Of a stretch of 64,000 nt of DNA, positions 1 to 9,443 are shown one piece after another. A program made the position numbers and the translations under genes. The notes below the pieces were generated by a model, which saw nothing but the letters and a program-made list of their open reading frames with translations, did not search any database and was not told the origin of the DNA. The stretch comes from Panacagrimonas sp965216845 (GTDB lineage Bacteria; Pseudomonadota; Gammaproteobacteria; Nevskiales; Nevskiaceae): assembly GCA_965216845.1 (NCBI GenBank), contig OZ244200.1, positions 1 to 64,000 of the forward strand, written 5' to 3'. Positions within the stretch are counted from its first letter, which is position 1, and every line of letters starts with the position of its first letter.

Positions 1-815
<815 letters not shown>

Positions 816-832
<17 letters not shown>

Positions 833-2168
833 GGAGTTTTTCCTGGCACTGCGCGGCAGCGGCCTGGAGCCGGGGCTGTCCGAATGCGTGGACGCCTACC
901 GCGCCGCGCGCATCGTCGGCCTGGCGGATCGCGACGGCCTGCGTGAAGCCCTCGGCGCCACGCTGGCGAAAACCGAGCCGGGCCGCAGCATCTTCAACGA
1001 CGTGTTCGAACGCTACTTCTCGTTCACCATGTTCGACGAGCAACCCGGCGTTGCCGACGACGCCGCACCACCGCAGGCGGCTCAGACACCCACCGACACG
1101 CTGCTGCGCATGATCGAAACCGGCGACCGGGCAGGCCTTGCGGGGCGACTGCGCGCCGCCGAGCAGCAGGTCGGCATCACCGGCGCCTGGCTACCGACGC
1201 AGCGTGGCCTGTACACGCGACGCATGCTGGAGGCGATGGGCGCCGACGGCCTGATCGCCGAAGAACATGCCCTGGCCGGACAAGCCTCGCCGAGTGCGGC
1301 AACCGAATCACGCATCATGCGCCTGCAAGCCGCCCGCGAGCGTCTGTTCGAGGAAGTGCGCGACCATGTATCGCGTCGCCTGGTGCTGTACGGCAAGTCC
1401 GCGACCGAGAAGCTGCGCGACACCACGCTGAGCACGCAGCGCCTGTCCAACATCGAGCGCCGCGACTTTGACCATATGCTGCGCCTGATCCACAAGCTGG
1501 CACGCCGCCTGGCCACACGCCACGCGCTGCGCCAGCGCCGTCGGCGACGCGGCGTGCTCGACGTACGGCGTACCCTTGCGCGCAATGTCGCCTACGGCGG
1601 GGTGCTGTTCGAGACGCGCTGGAAGAACCGGCCCATCTCCAAGCCCAAGGTCATTGCCATCTGCGACGTGTCGCGCTCGGTGGCGGCTTATGCCCGCTTT
1701 CTTCTGCTGTTGCTGTACGGCCTGCGCGACGTGTTGCCCGATGTCCGCAGCTTTGCGTTCACGCACCGACTGGTGGATGTTTCCGGGCACTTTGACCGCG
1801 ACCCACCGCACGTCGCCATCGAGCGCGTGCTCGACCAGGTCGGCGGCACCGGCACCAACTACGGCACCATGCTGCGCGACTTCGCAAGCCAGGAACTGCC
1901 CAAGGTTGACCGACGCACCGCAGTCATCATTCTCGGCGACGGGCGCAACAATCGCGCCGAACCCGAGGCGGAAGTGATGCGCGAACTGTACCGGCGTGCG
2001 CGCCGCGTGGTCTGGCTCAACCCCGAGCCACGAAGTTTCTGGACCCTGGGCGACTCCGAAATGCCGCGCTATGCGCCCTGCTGTCACAGCGTCCGCGAGT
2101 GCGGCACGCTGGTGCAACTCGAGCGTGCCGTAGACAACCTGCTGCGCAATACCGGCAGCAACGGCTGA
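816..2168 (+). CDS. VWA-domain protein, CoxE-like partner of MoxR (copy 1)
   Basis: 450 residues from the ATG at 816; a TTG at 813 is a possible alternative start. The first 270 residues are charged and helical, including an Arg cluster near 239-245. The C-terminal half is a VWA domain with a complete MIDAS: D284-x-S286-x-S288 (CDVSRS), the GTGTNYG loop near 344-350, and D375 in LGDGRNN. Such proteins bind a metal-dependent client and recruit the MoxR ATPase encoded just upstream, whose 3' end it overlaps by 17 nt. A TesB gene follows after 7 nt, so the chaperone pair belongs to a lipid-catabolic operon. Identical to the gene at 53,781-55,133. Confidence 0.88.
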
Positions 2169-2175
2169 CCCCTCA

Positions 2176-3099
2176 ATGCCCCACCTGGATGACATGCCCC
2201 CTCCCGACGCCGCAACCGACGCCGCAACCGACGCAGTCGCCGAAGTCCTTGGCGTACTCGACCTGCGAAGTCTGGGCGAGGATCGCTTTCGCGCGCAGCC
2301 GCGCGAGTTCGGTCGTCGTCGCCTCTACGGCGGGCAGATCTTCGCGCAGACCGTGATGGCCGCGCAGCTGACGGTAGACCATCGTGCCCCCCACTCGCTG
2401 CACGCCTGTTTTCTGCTTCCGGGAACCCCGGACGAGCCGGTCGATTTCGAGGTGGAACGCCTGCGCGACGGCGGCGCCTTTTCCTCGCGTCGCGTGAACG
2501 CGCTGCAGAACGGTCGCGTGATTCTGAGCCTGATGGCCTCGTTTCATCGTGCCGAAACGGGGTTCGAGCACCAGTGCGACATGCCGCCCGCTCCCGAGCC
2601 GGAGACCCTGACCAGTACCGGCAACCTGCTCGCCGACTGGGTTCGCCGCACCGGCTCGGTCCCGCACTCGATGCTGGAAGTCAGCATGACCCAGCGCATG
2701 GGTCTGGACGTACATCCGCTGGACCCGGACAGCGTCTTCGGCGACAAGATTCGACCGCCGCAGTACGCGCACTGGTTCCGCATCTGCCGGACGGTGCCGG
2801 ACGATCCGCGACTGCACTACGGGCTGCTGGCGTTCGCCAGCGACCTGTGCTTTCTGGGCACCTCGCTGCGACCGCATGGCGTGCCCTGGTACGCCCCCAA
2901 TATGCAACCTTCCACCGTCGATCATTCGCTGTGGATCCACCGCCCGCTGCGGGCCGATGACTGGCTGCTGTACGTGATGGACTCCCCCACCGCGCAGAAC
3001 GCCCGCGGCTTCGTCCGCGGCACCATCTACGACCGTGCCGGCCGGCTGGTCGCCTCCAGCGCGCAGGACGGACTGATCCGCCCCCTGCCCGACCGATGA
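2176..3099 (+). CDS. TesB-type acyl-CoA thioesterase II (copy 1)
   Basis: 307 residues, the usual length of TesB-type double-hotdog acyl-CoA thioesterases, which release free acid from medium- or long-chain acyl-CoA in the cytoplasm. Typical landmarks are the N-terminal FGRRRLYGGQ segment followed by AQT, the LHACFL strand and FSSRRVNALQNG, and in the C-terminal hotdog FASD near 215 and the WIHRPLRADDW strand. The N-terminus carries a short repeated DAATDAATDA stretch. It starts 7 nt after the VWA gene and is followed after 13 nt by an alpha/beta hydrolase in the same operon. It may recycle CoA when unusual acyl-CoAs accumulate. Confidence 0.88.
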   Translation: MPHLDDMPPPDAATDAATDAVAEVLGVLDLRSLGEDRFRAQPREFGRRRLYGGQIFAQTVMAAQLTVDHRAPHSLHACFLLPGTPDEPVDFEVERLRDGGAFSSRRVNALQNGRVILSLMASFHRAETGFEHQCDMPPAPEPETLTSTGNLLADWVRRTGSVPHSMLEVSMTQRMGLDVHPLDPDSVFGDKIRPPQYAHWFRICRTVPDDPRLHYGLLAFASDLCFLGTSLRPHGVPWYAPNMQPSTVDHSLWIHRPLRADDWLLYVMDSPTAQNARGFVRGTIYDRAGRLVASSAQDGLIRPLPDR

Positions 3100-3112
3100 A
3101 CGCCTTTCGCCC

Positions 3113-4309
3113 ATGACCTCAAACCCTGCGACAGTCCCCTGGTGGCAGTCCCTGCCCGAGAACTACTACCAGCAACCCTTCGACACCACGCTGGACCGCA
3201 GCGACCCGCTGAAAGTGCTGACCACCGCGGCGGTGGATCAAGTCACGCGCAGCGCGCTGGGCACGGTGATGGCCCTGGCCCTGACGCCCAGCCTCGGCAC
3301 CCGCCGCGCACGGGCCATCGAACGCGAGCGACTCCGCTTCTATGCGCCGCTGGCCGGGGCCGACGCCGACCAGGTGTTCGTTGCGCCACCGACCGTGCCC
3401 GTGCGCACGCGCAAGGCTTCCGGCTGGGGCCTGGGCTTTGACGAGGCGGTGTACGAGCGACTGAGCTTCGTCAGCCCCTTCGAGCCGCTCAACCCCGCCC
3501 TGCGCGAGGACTACGCCCGTCAGGCCCGCAACCGGCGCGCGACGGCCCTGTATATCCGCCGGCCGCTGGGCAAGCCGCGACCGACGCTCATCTTCGTGCA
3601 TGGCTACCTGCTGGATGATCCGCGTCTGAACAGTCGCGCGTTCTGCCTGCCCTGGCTGTTCCGTCAGGGTTACGACATCCTGTTGCCCAGCCTGCCCTTC
3701 CACGGACCGCGCGCCGAGCGCCTGCACCCATTCAGCGGCTACGGATTCTTCGGTGGCGGTCTGGCACGCACCAATGAATCGATGTTGCAGGGTGTCAGCG
3801 ACCTGCGGGTCTGGACCCAGGCGCTGCTGGATCGCGGCGCGCCCCAGGTCGGCATTTCCGGCCTGAGCCTGGGCGGCTACATGACCGCCATGCTGAGCAC
3901 GGTCGAATCACGCCTGGCCTTTGCGATTCCGAATTCGCCGGTGGTAGCGGCGGCTGACATGGCCATGGAATGGCAGCCGCTGGGCGCCCTCATGCGCCGC
4001 TCGGTACTGACCGATGGCTGGACCTTTTCCGAACTGCGTCAGAGCATGGCGCTGCACAGCCCGCTGAGCCATCCGCCGCGCCTGGACCCCCAACGCTTGC
4101 TGGTGATCGGCGGTGCCGGCGACCGCTTTACCTCACCACGCTTCGTCAGCCTGCTGCACCAGCACTGGGCTGGCAGTCAGCTGCACTGGTTCCCCGGCAA
4201 TCACCTGCTGCACCTGCAACAGGGCCGCTATCTGCGACTGATGCGAAAATTCATGAACCGCAATGTGAATGCGGATTCGCGGCAAGCGCTTTCCTCCACC
4301 CGAGCCTGA
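3113..4309 (+). CDS. Alpha/beta hydrolase with GLSLGG nucleophile elbow (copy 1)
   Basis: 398 residues, no signal peptide. An N-terminal extension of about 150 residues precedes an alpha/beta-hydrolase core. HGYLLDD near 163 would hold the oxyanion loop, S252 in GLSLGG is the probable nucleophile, D337 in GGAGDRF the acid, and H364 or H367 near NHLLHL the base. The substrate is not deducible; esterase or thioesterase activity on a lipid is most likely given the TesB gene 13 nt upstream. The last gene of the plus-strand operon, it converges on a CoA-transferase gene with a strong hairpin between them. Confidence 0.8.
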   Translation: MTSNPATVPWWQSLPENYYQQPFDTTLDRSDPLKVLTTAAVDQVTRSALGTVMALALTPSLGTRRARAIERERLRFYAPLAGADADQVFVAPPTVPVRTRKASGWGLGFDEAVYERLSFVSPFEPLNPALREDYARQARNRRATALYIRRPLGKPRPTLIFVHGYLLDDPRLNSRAFCLPWLFRQGYDILLPSLPFHGPRAERLHPFSGYGFFGGGLARTNESMLQGVSDLRVWTQALLDRGAPQVGISGLSLGGYMTAMLSTVESRLAFAIPNSPVVAAADMAMEWQPLGALMRRSVLTDGWTFSELRQSMALHSPLSHPPRLDPQRLLVIGGAGDRFTSPRFVSLLHQHWAGSQLHWFPGNHLLHLQQGRYLRLMRKFMNRNVNADSRQALSSTRA

Positions 4310-4322
4310 GTCATCCGGCGCC

Positions 4323-4346
4323 GCCCGATCCCGCAAGGGGTCGGGC
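4323..4346. terminator. Hairpin between convergent operons (copy 1)
   Basis: Arms of 10 bp (GCCCGATCCC / GGGGTCGGGC, one G-T pair) around a GCAA tetraloop, between the stops of two convergent genes. No T-run follows on either strand, so it may act as a bidirectional rho-independent-like or mRNA 3'-end stabilising structure. Confidence 0.6.
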
Positions 4347-4355
4347 CGATGCAAG

Positions 4356-5561
4356 TCAGTCGGCGCGCGCGATGCCTTGCTTGAGCAGCTCGTCAACCTG
4401 CGCGGCGGAATAGCCCAGCGCCCCCAGCACCTGACGGGTGTGCTGCCCGATGGCCGGTGCCGGTGCCTGCACCGATCCGGGGGTGCGCGAAAGCTTGACC
4501 GGAATGCCGAGTCCTTGCTGGCCGTTGTCGAATTCCACCACCATCTCGCGGTGTCGGGTATGTGGGTGCTCCAGCACCTCGGGCAATTGGTGAACCGGCC
4601 CGGCGGGGACGCCGGCCTTGAGCAGGGCCTCGCACAGCGCCGCTGCATCCCGGCCTGCCAGCAGCGCTTCAATCGAGGCACGCAGGCTGTCACGATTGCG
4701 GTTGCGTTCGCCATTGCTGGCATAACGTGGATCGGTCGCCAGCTCGGGAGCGCCGACGAATTCGCAGAACTTGCGAAACTGCCCGTCGTTGCCGATGCCC
4801 AGGAACACCTCACCGCTGCGCGTCGAGAATTTGTCGTAAGGCACCACGTTGGGGTGACCGCTGCCGGCCAAGGCCGGTACCTGGCCGTTGACGAACCAGT
4901 TGGCGGCGTGGGGATGCAGCAGTCCGACGGCGGTGTCAAACAGTGTGGACTCCACGAACTGCCCGAGCCCGGACCGCTGGCGCTCGGCCAGGGCCAGCAG
5001 AATGCCGATCACTGCGTTGAGCCCGGTCGTCATGTCCACGATGGGAATGCCGATGCGCGTCGGACCCGAGGCAGGGTCGCCGTTGACGCTCATCACCCCA
5101 CCGATGGCTTGCGCCACCGCGTCGTAGCCGGGCGCGCCGCCCAGCGGGCCATCGGCGCCGAAACCGGATACGCGGCAGTGAATCAGGCGCGGAAAACGTT
5201 CGCGCAGCACCGCCTCGTAGCCCAGCCCCCATTTCTCCATGGTGCCGGTCTTGAAGTTTTCCACCAGCACGTCGGTGTCTTCGAGCAGGCGCAGCACAAG
5301 CTCGCGACCTTCGGGCCGCGACAGGTCCAGACTGATGTCCTGCTTGTTGCGATTGATGCCGATGAAGTAGGAGGCCGTGCCATCGACAAAGGGCGGCCCC
5401 CAGGTACGTGTCTCGTCCCCTGTCGGCGGCTCGACCTTGATCACGCTTGCACCGTGATCAGACAGGATCTGCGTGCAGTAAGGCCCCCCCAGCACCCGCG
5501 ACAGATCGAGCACCCGCAGTTCGGCGAGCGCGCCGGCGGCGGATTGGCGCGTCTCGGGCAT
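4356..5561 (-). CDS. CaiB/BaiF type III CoA-transferase (copy 1)
   Basis: 401 residues, the normal length for family III CoA-transferases, which move CoA between carboxylic acids through an aspartyl-CoA thioester. The N-terminus has the family pattern LRVLDLSRVLGGPYCTQ and GASVIKVEPP, and D147 in APGYDA is the expected catalytic aspartate. The start codon shares one base with the stop of the upstream acyl-CoA dehydrogenase, so it is the distal gene of a minus-strand operon. It may activate an acid by CoA transfer or act as a racemase of alpha-methyl-acyl-CoA (AMACR belongs to the same fold); the sequence alone does not decide. Identical to 57,321-58,526. Confidence 0.88.
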   Translation of the reverse strand: MPETRQSAAGALAELRVLDLSRVLGGPYCTQILSDHGASVIKVEPPTGDETRTWGPPFVDGTASYFIGINRNKQDISLDLSRPEGRELVLRLLEDTDVLVENFKTGTMEKWGLGYEAVLRERFPRLIHCRVSGFGADGPLGGAPGYDAVAQAIGGVMSVNGDPASGPTRIGIPIVDMTTGLNAVIGILLALAERQRSGLGQFVESTLFDTAVGLLHPHAANWFVNGQVPALAGSGHPNVVPYDKFSTRSGEVFLGIGNDGQFRKFCEFVGAPELATDPRYASNGERNRNRDSLRASIEALLAGRDAAALCEALLKAGVPAGPVHQLPEVLEHPHTRHREMVVEFDNGQQGLGIPVKLSRTPGSVQAPAPAIGQHTRQVLGALGYSAAQVDELLKQGIARAD

Positions 5562-6724
5562 CAGTACGAGCGCGGCAGTCCCATGACCTTTTCGCCGATG
5601 TAGTTGAGCACCATCTCGCGGTTGAGCGGCGCGGTGCGCAGCAGACGAACCATCGGGTAGAGGTCGAAAATGCCGTATTCCTTGGTAAAGCCGTTACCGC
5701 CGAAACATTGCAGCGATGCATCCACCGCGTGGATACCGGCCTCGGCCGCAGCGTACTTGGCCATGTTGGCATATTCGCCGGCAGGCAGACGCTGGTCGAA
5801 AGCCCAGGCGGCCTTGTGCGTCATCAACCCGGCCATCTCGATTTCCGAATGCGCCACCGCCAGCGGATGCTGCAAACCCTGATAGGCGCCGATCGGCACC
5901 TTGTTGAACAGCTTGCGTTCGTTGGCATAGGCCACCGCCTTGCCCAGCGCGAAGCGTCCCAGGCCAACGCACAGCGCGGACAGGATGATGCGCTCGGGAT
6001 TGAGCGTGTCAAACAGAATCTTGAAGCCCTCGTCAACGGTGCCCAGCACGTCGGCCTGACTCAGCGCCACGTCGTCGAAGAACAGTTGCCACTGTGATTC
6101 GGGCATCGGAATGCTGACCGGAATCACGGTCTTGCTCACGCCCTGGGCGCGCATGTCCATGATGAACAGCGTGAAGCCGTCGGTCTTGCGGCTGACTTCG
6201 CCGTGCGGCTTGGTGCGGCTGACCACCAGCGCGTAGTCCGCCGAGTCGGCGTCGGTGATGTAGGTTTTCTGCCCCTTGAGCTTGAAACCCTGACCATCGC
6301 GCCGCGCGATGGAGGTGATCTCCATGGTGTTGGAGCCTGCATTGGGCTCGGTGATGGCAAAACAGAACTTGATCTCGCCGCGACAGGCCGCCGGGAGATA
6401 TTTCTGCTTCTGTTCCTCGGTGCCGTGCATGGCGATCAGCGCCAGTGACATGGTGGAGTTGACCACCAGGCTGAGCAGCGGAATCCCGTTGTTGGACAGA
6501 CCTTCCATGAACAGGGCCATTTCCATCATGCCCTGCCCGGCGCCGCCGTAGGCTTCAGGCACCATCAGGCCGAGAAAGCCGTCATCGGCGACCTGCGCCA
6601 TCAGTTCCTTGGGCGGCTGGTGCTTGTCCGCATAGCCCATCCAGTAGCGGCGGTCGTATTGCTGCGAGACCTTGTCGCCGTACTCCAGAATCATCCGCTG
6701 TTCGCTGTTCAGTTCAAAGTTCAC
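5561..6724 (-). CDS. Acyl-CoA dehydrogenase (copy 1)
   Basis: 387 residues with the three-domain acyl-CoA dehydrogenase layout: PEAYGGAG near 57-64, the FAD/substrate signature FAITEPNAGSN, and C-terminal GGNGFTKEYGIFDLYPMVR. The C-terminus APLNREMVLNYIGEKVMG replaces the usual EGT motif. The same ending recurs in the dehydrogenases at 30,371 and 37,210, so the three are one subfamily. It oxidises an acyl-CoA to the 2,3-enoyl-CoA with electrons passed to ETF. It shares one base with the CoA-transferase gene downstream. Confidence 0.9.
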   Translation of the reverse strand: MNFELNSEQRMILEYGDKVSQQYDRRYWMGYADKHQPPKELMAQVADDGFLGLMVPEAYGGAGQGMMEMALFMEGLSNNGIPLLSLVVNSTMSLALIAMHGTEEQKQKYLPAACRGEIKFCFAITEPNAGSNTMEITSIARRDGQGFKLKGQKTYITDADSADYALVVSRTKPHGEVSRKTDGFTLFIMDMRAQGVSKTVIPVSIPMPESQWQLFFDDVALSQADVLGTVDEGFKILFDTLNPERIILSALCVGLGRFALGKAVAYANERKLFNKVPIGAYQGLQHPLAVAHSEIEMAGLMTHKAAWAFDQRLPAGEYANMAKYAAAEAGIHAVDASLQCFGGNGFTKEYGIFDLYPMVRLLRTAPLNREMVLNYIGEKVMGLPRSY

Positions 6725-6841
6725 GCTCGATATTCCTTCAGAAAAATGGCGGCCGGCTCGACCGGCTTCCGGCGCCGGACTGCGGATAGCGGTCTGGCGC
6801 CGGCCTGTTGCAGCGACGGGCCTTTGCCGGCCCCGGCGCCC

Positions 6842-7642
6842 TTACTGCGCGGACGGGAATTTCGGGGCGCGCTTCTCGCGCACGGCCTTGACGCCCTCTG
6901 GCGCGTCTTCGCCGAGAAAACAGAGCATCTCCATGGCCAGTGAGCTTTCAAAAGTCGGCCGGGCCATGTGCATCCAGCCATTGAGCGAGCGCTTGGTCAG
7001 GCGGATCGCGCCCTGGCTGCCGGCCGCGAGCTTGTCGGCAACCGACAGGGCCTTGTCCATCAGTTCAGCGCGCGGAACGCAGGCGCTGACCAGACCAATG
7101 CGCTCGGCCTCCTTGCCGTCGATGAATTCAGCGGTCAGCAGGTAGTACTTGGCCTTGGCCATGCCGCACAGCAGCGGCCAGACAATGGCCGCATGATCGC
7201 CAGCGCCGACCCCAAGCTTGACGTGACCGTCGGTGATCTTGGCTTCCTCGGCCATGATGCTGATGTCGGCCAGCATGGCCACCGCCAGACCCGCGCCCAC
7301 GGCCACGCCGTTGATCGCCGAGATGACCACCTTCTCGCAGTTCATGATGTTGTAAACAACGTCGGCGGCTTCCTGCATCACCACCGAGATCTCCTTGGAG
7401 TTGCCCACCATGTTGCTGATCCACTCCAGGTCGCCGCCCGCCGAAAAAGCGCGGTCGCCTGAGCCAGTGATGACCGCCACCTTGGTCTTGGCATCGTCGT
7501 GAACCACCTGCCAGATCTTGGTCAACTCCCAGTGCAGGCGCGCGTTCGTCGCGTTCATGACTTCAGGACGGTTGATGGTAATCACCAGCACGCCGTTGGA
7601 ACGGTGTTCAAAGGAAAGAAACTGGAAGTCTTCGTAGGTCAT
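6842..7642 (-). CDS. Enoyl-CoA hydratase/isomerase family protein (copy 1)
   Basis: 266 residues, crotonase fold, normal length. The oxyanion-hole strands FSAGGDL and INGVAVGAGLA are intact. In the two loops that normally carry the catalytic glutamates I read HVKLG and GAGD, so the classical glutamate pair of enoyl-CoA hydratase is not obvious and the reaction may be isomerase-, hydrolase- or lyase-like. It lies 117 nt upstream of the acyl-CoA dehydrogenase gene on the same strand; that gap is GC-rich with self-complementary GGCGCC elements and holds no gene. Identical to 59,807-60,607. Confidence 0.85.
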   Translation of the reverse strand: MTYEDFQFLSFEHRSNGVLVITINRPEVMNATNARLHWELTKIWQVVHDDAKTKVAVITGSGDRAFSAGGDLEWISNMVGNSKEISVVMQEAADVVYNIMNCEKVVISAINGVAVGAGLAVAMLADISIMAEEAKITDGHVKLGVGAGDHAAIVWPLLCGMAKAKYYLLTAEFIDGKEAERIGLVSACVPRAELMDKALSVADKLAAGSQGAIRLTKRSLNGWMHMARPTFESSLAMEMLCFLGEDAPEGVKAVREKRAPKFPSAQ

Positions 7643-7690
7643 GGGTATCTCGCTAGTGGTAGGTGGGGCTTCACAAGTTCAAGTGCAGCT

Positions 7691-7756
7691 TCAGACAATG
7701 CGGTAAATCATCGAGCCGGTGACGATTGCCACCTTGCCTTGCATCATCTTGCTCAT
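7691..7756 (-). pseudogene. 21-codon in-frame fusion relic of SDR start and thioesterase end
   Basis: Reads MSKMMQGKVAIVTG from the start of the SDR seen intact at 61,978-62,892, fused in frame to SMIYRIV and the stop of the thioesterase at 60,656-61,090. The crossover lies in GCCGGTG (7,715-7,721), a 7-mer present at both ends of the 2,171-bp segment missing here. The thioesterase, the MaoC hydratase and nearly all of the SDR are absent from this copy. Confidence 0.9.
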
Positions 7757-7787
7757 TGCCTGTTCTCCCGGTTTTCTGGTGTTGCGC

Positions 7788-8939
7788 TCAGGACCTCAGA
7801 CCCAGCACCTGCGAGGACAGGATGTTTCGCTGAATCTCGTTGGAACCGCCGTAGATCGTCGCCGGTCGCGCGTTGTAGTAGCTGGTCAGCCAGTCGAAGG
7901 TTTCGCCGCCGAGCGCCACATCACCGACCAGCCCCCCGGCGCTGCCCGCGGTCTCGACCAGCAACTGCGAGATCTTCTGGAAGTTCTCGGTGCCGATGAT
8001 CTTGAGCATGGACACGTCCGAGCCCAGCGTCTGGCCGCGACGCACCTGGTCGACGAAGCGCTCGTAGAGCGCGGCGTGATCCAGCACGTCCAGCTTGCAG
8101 CGCGCATAGTGGTCCATGAAGCCCTGATCCTGGGTCAGACCCAGTTGCAGCGCCAGCTCCTCGAGCCGCGCCATCGCGTACTGGCTCTGCTTGGGACTAC
8201 CGAGAAAAATGCGCTCGAAACCGAGCAACGCCTTGGCGATGGTCCAGCCACGGTTGAGTTCTCCGACGATGTTGTCCGCGGGCACGCGCACGTCGCGGAA
8301 GAAACATTCACAGAACTCCTCGTGGCCGGCGAGATTGCGGATCGGTCGGCGTTCGATGCCGGGCGTGTTCATGTCCGCCAGCAGGAAGCTGATGCCTTCC
8401 TGTTTCTTGGCGCTCTTGTCGGTGCGCACCAGCATGAAGATGTGGGTGGCGTCCTGCGCCAGCGTGGTCCAGGTCTTCTGGCCGTTGACGATGAAGTGAT
8501 CGCCGTCCAGCACCGCCTCGGTACGCAGGCTGGCCAGGTCCGAACCGGCGTTGGGTTCGGAATAGCCCTGGCACCAGATGTGTTCGCCGCAGAGAATCTT
8601 CGGCAGGTAATAGGCTTTCTGTGCTTCGGTGCCGTGCTGAATCAGCAGTGGCCCGACCATGTTGATGCCCATGTCGGGCGCGCGCGCCACACCGTGGCGC
8701 TCGGTCTCCTCCATGAAGATCATCAACTTGGCGGGCGACAGGCCCATGCCGCCGTATTGTTGCGGCCAGGCCGGCGCCAGCCAGCCCTTCCTGGACAGCG
8801 TCAGATACCAGTCCTTGATCTGCGCCCAGCGCAGGCGGGTCTTGGGGTAGCGCAGATGCTCCGGATAGCTCTGCTGGAAGAATGTGCGGACTTGCTGGCG
8901 GAAGTGTTCGTCGCTCAGTGCGTTCCAGTCGGTGGTCAT
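7788..8939 (-). CDS. Acyl-CoA dehydrogenase (copy 1, diverged patch)
   Basis: 383 residues. Motifs are PQQYGGMGLSP, GYSEPNAGSDLASLRTEA, the C-terminal core LVGDVALGG and ATIYGGSNEIQRNI. The residue before GS in YGGSNE is Gly rather than the Glu of short-chain enzymes, as in family members whose base lies elsewhere (isovaleryl- or long-chain types). Between 8,196 and 8,733 it differs from copy 2 in clusters (for example ERIFLGSPK against ERVGIGGPK, and MEETERHGVARA against MEELELHGIGRA), although both flanks are identical. First gene of the minus-strand operon, preceded by an operator-like palindrome at 9,216. Confidence 0.9.
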   Translation of the reverse strand: MTTDWNALSDEHFRQQVRTFFQQSYPEHLRYPKTRLRWAQIKDWYLTLSRKGWLAPAWPQQYGGMGLSPAKLMIFMEETERHGVARAPDMGINMVGPLLIQHGTEAQKAYYLPKILCGEHIWCQGYSEPNAGSDLASLRTEAVLDGDHFIVNGQKTWTTLAQDATHIFMLVRTDKSAKKQEGISFLLADMNTPGIERRPIRNLAGHEEFCECFFRDVRVPADNIVGELNRGWTIAKALLGFERIFLGSPKQSQYAMARLEELALQLGLTQDQGFMDHYARCKLDVLDHAALYERFVDQVRRGQTLGSDVSMLKIIGTENFQKISQLLVETAGSAGGLVGDVALGGETFDWLTSYYNARPATIYGGSNEIQRNILSSQVLGLRS

Positions 8940-9443
8940 GCAAGCTCCTCAACGGCAGACGGGTGGAAGCCGAGAAAACGGCGACCTTGGTTCCCGGCCT
9001 TGCCGAGCCACGGCGCCAAAGCGGGCGCCCTGCTCACGTCCACACCCAGCTCGCATTGGTCGGTTCCAACCTCGGCCGCATCATGCTGGTGAAACCGTGG
9101 CCTTCATCGGACACCGGCAGTCGGTCGATGGCGCACAACTGCTCCTCGGGTTGGAAGTCCAAAAGCGCTCCGGGTAGAAGGGGTTGGCCGGTCTGTCGCC
9201 GGCTGCGGCATGCATCTAACAAACGTTCGGGAGTTTAGCCGCCGCGCGCGGATGATCGCAAACGGCGTGGAGCGACCGATTCAGCGTCGGGACGCGGTGC
9301 CGGCAGCGACTGCAAAGTGTCAAACCAAAGCGATTTGCGGTCGTCGCACACCCCCGTCAATGCCACAGACGCCATACCGACTCGGCCAAGATCACGCAGG
9401 CAGCCTCATGCTCGTTCTCCATGGCGACCTGCACAAGCGCCCC
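8940..9443. other. Intergenic region between two minus-strand genes
   Basis: 504 bp without a convincing gene. It holds one CTAAC-N4-GTTCG palindrome (9,216-9,229) and presumably the promoter of the 8,939-to-4,356 operon. Short open frames here have no recognisable domain and no good ribosome-binding site. Confidence 0.6.
9216..9229. promoter_or_regulatory. Operator-like palindrome CTAACAAACGTTCG
   Basis: Matches the recurrent CTAAC-N4-GTTAG element with one arm mismatch (GTTCG). It lies 277 bp upstream of the acyl-CoA dehydrogenase start at 8,939 on the minus strand. Confidence 0.45.

Noticed and set aside
4269..5603. Plus-strand open frame opposite the CaiB gene
   Set aside because: The minus-strand frame has all CoA-transferase motifs; the plus-strand frame has none.
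9034..9222. Short minus-strand ORF in the 8,940-9,443 gap
   Set aside because: 62 codons, no domain, no convincing ribosome-binding site, and it runs up to the operator-like element.
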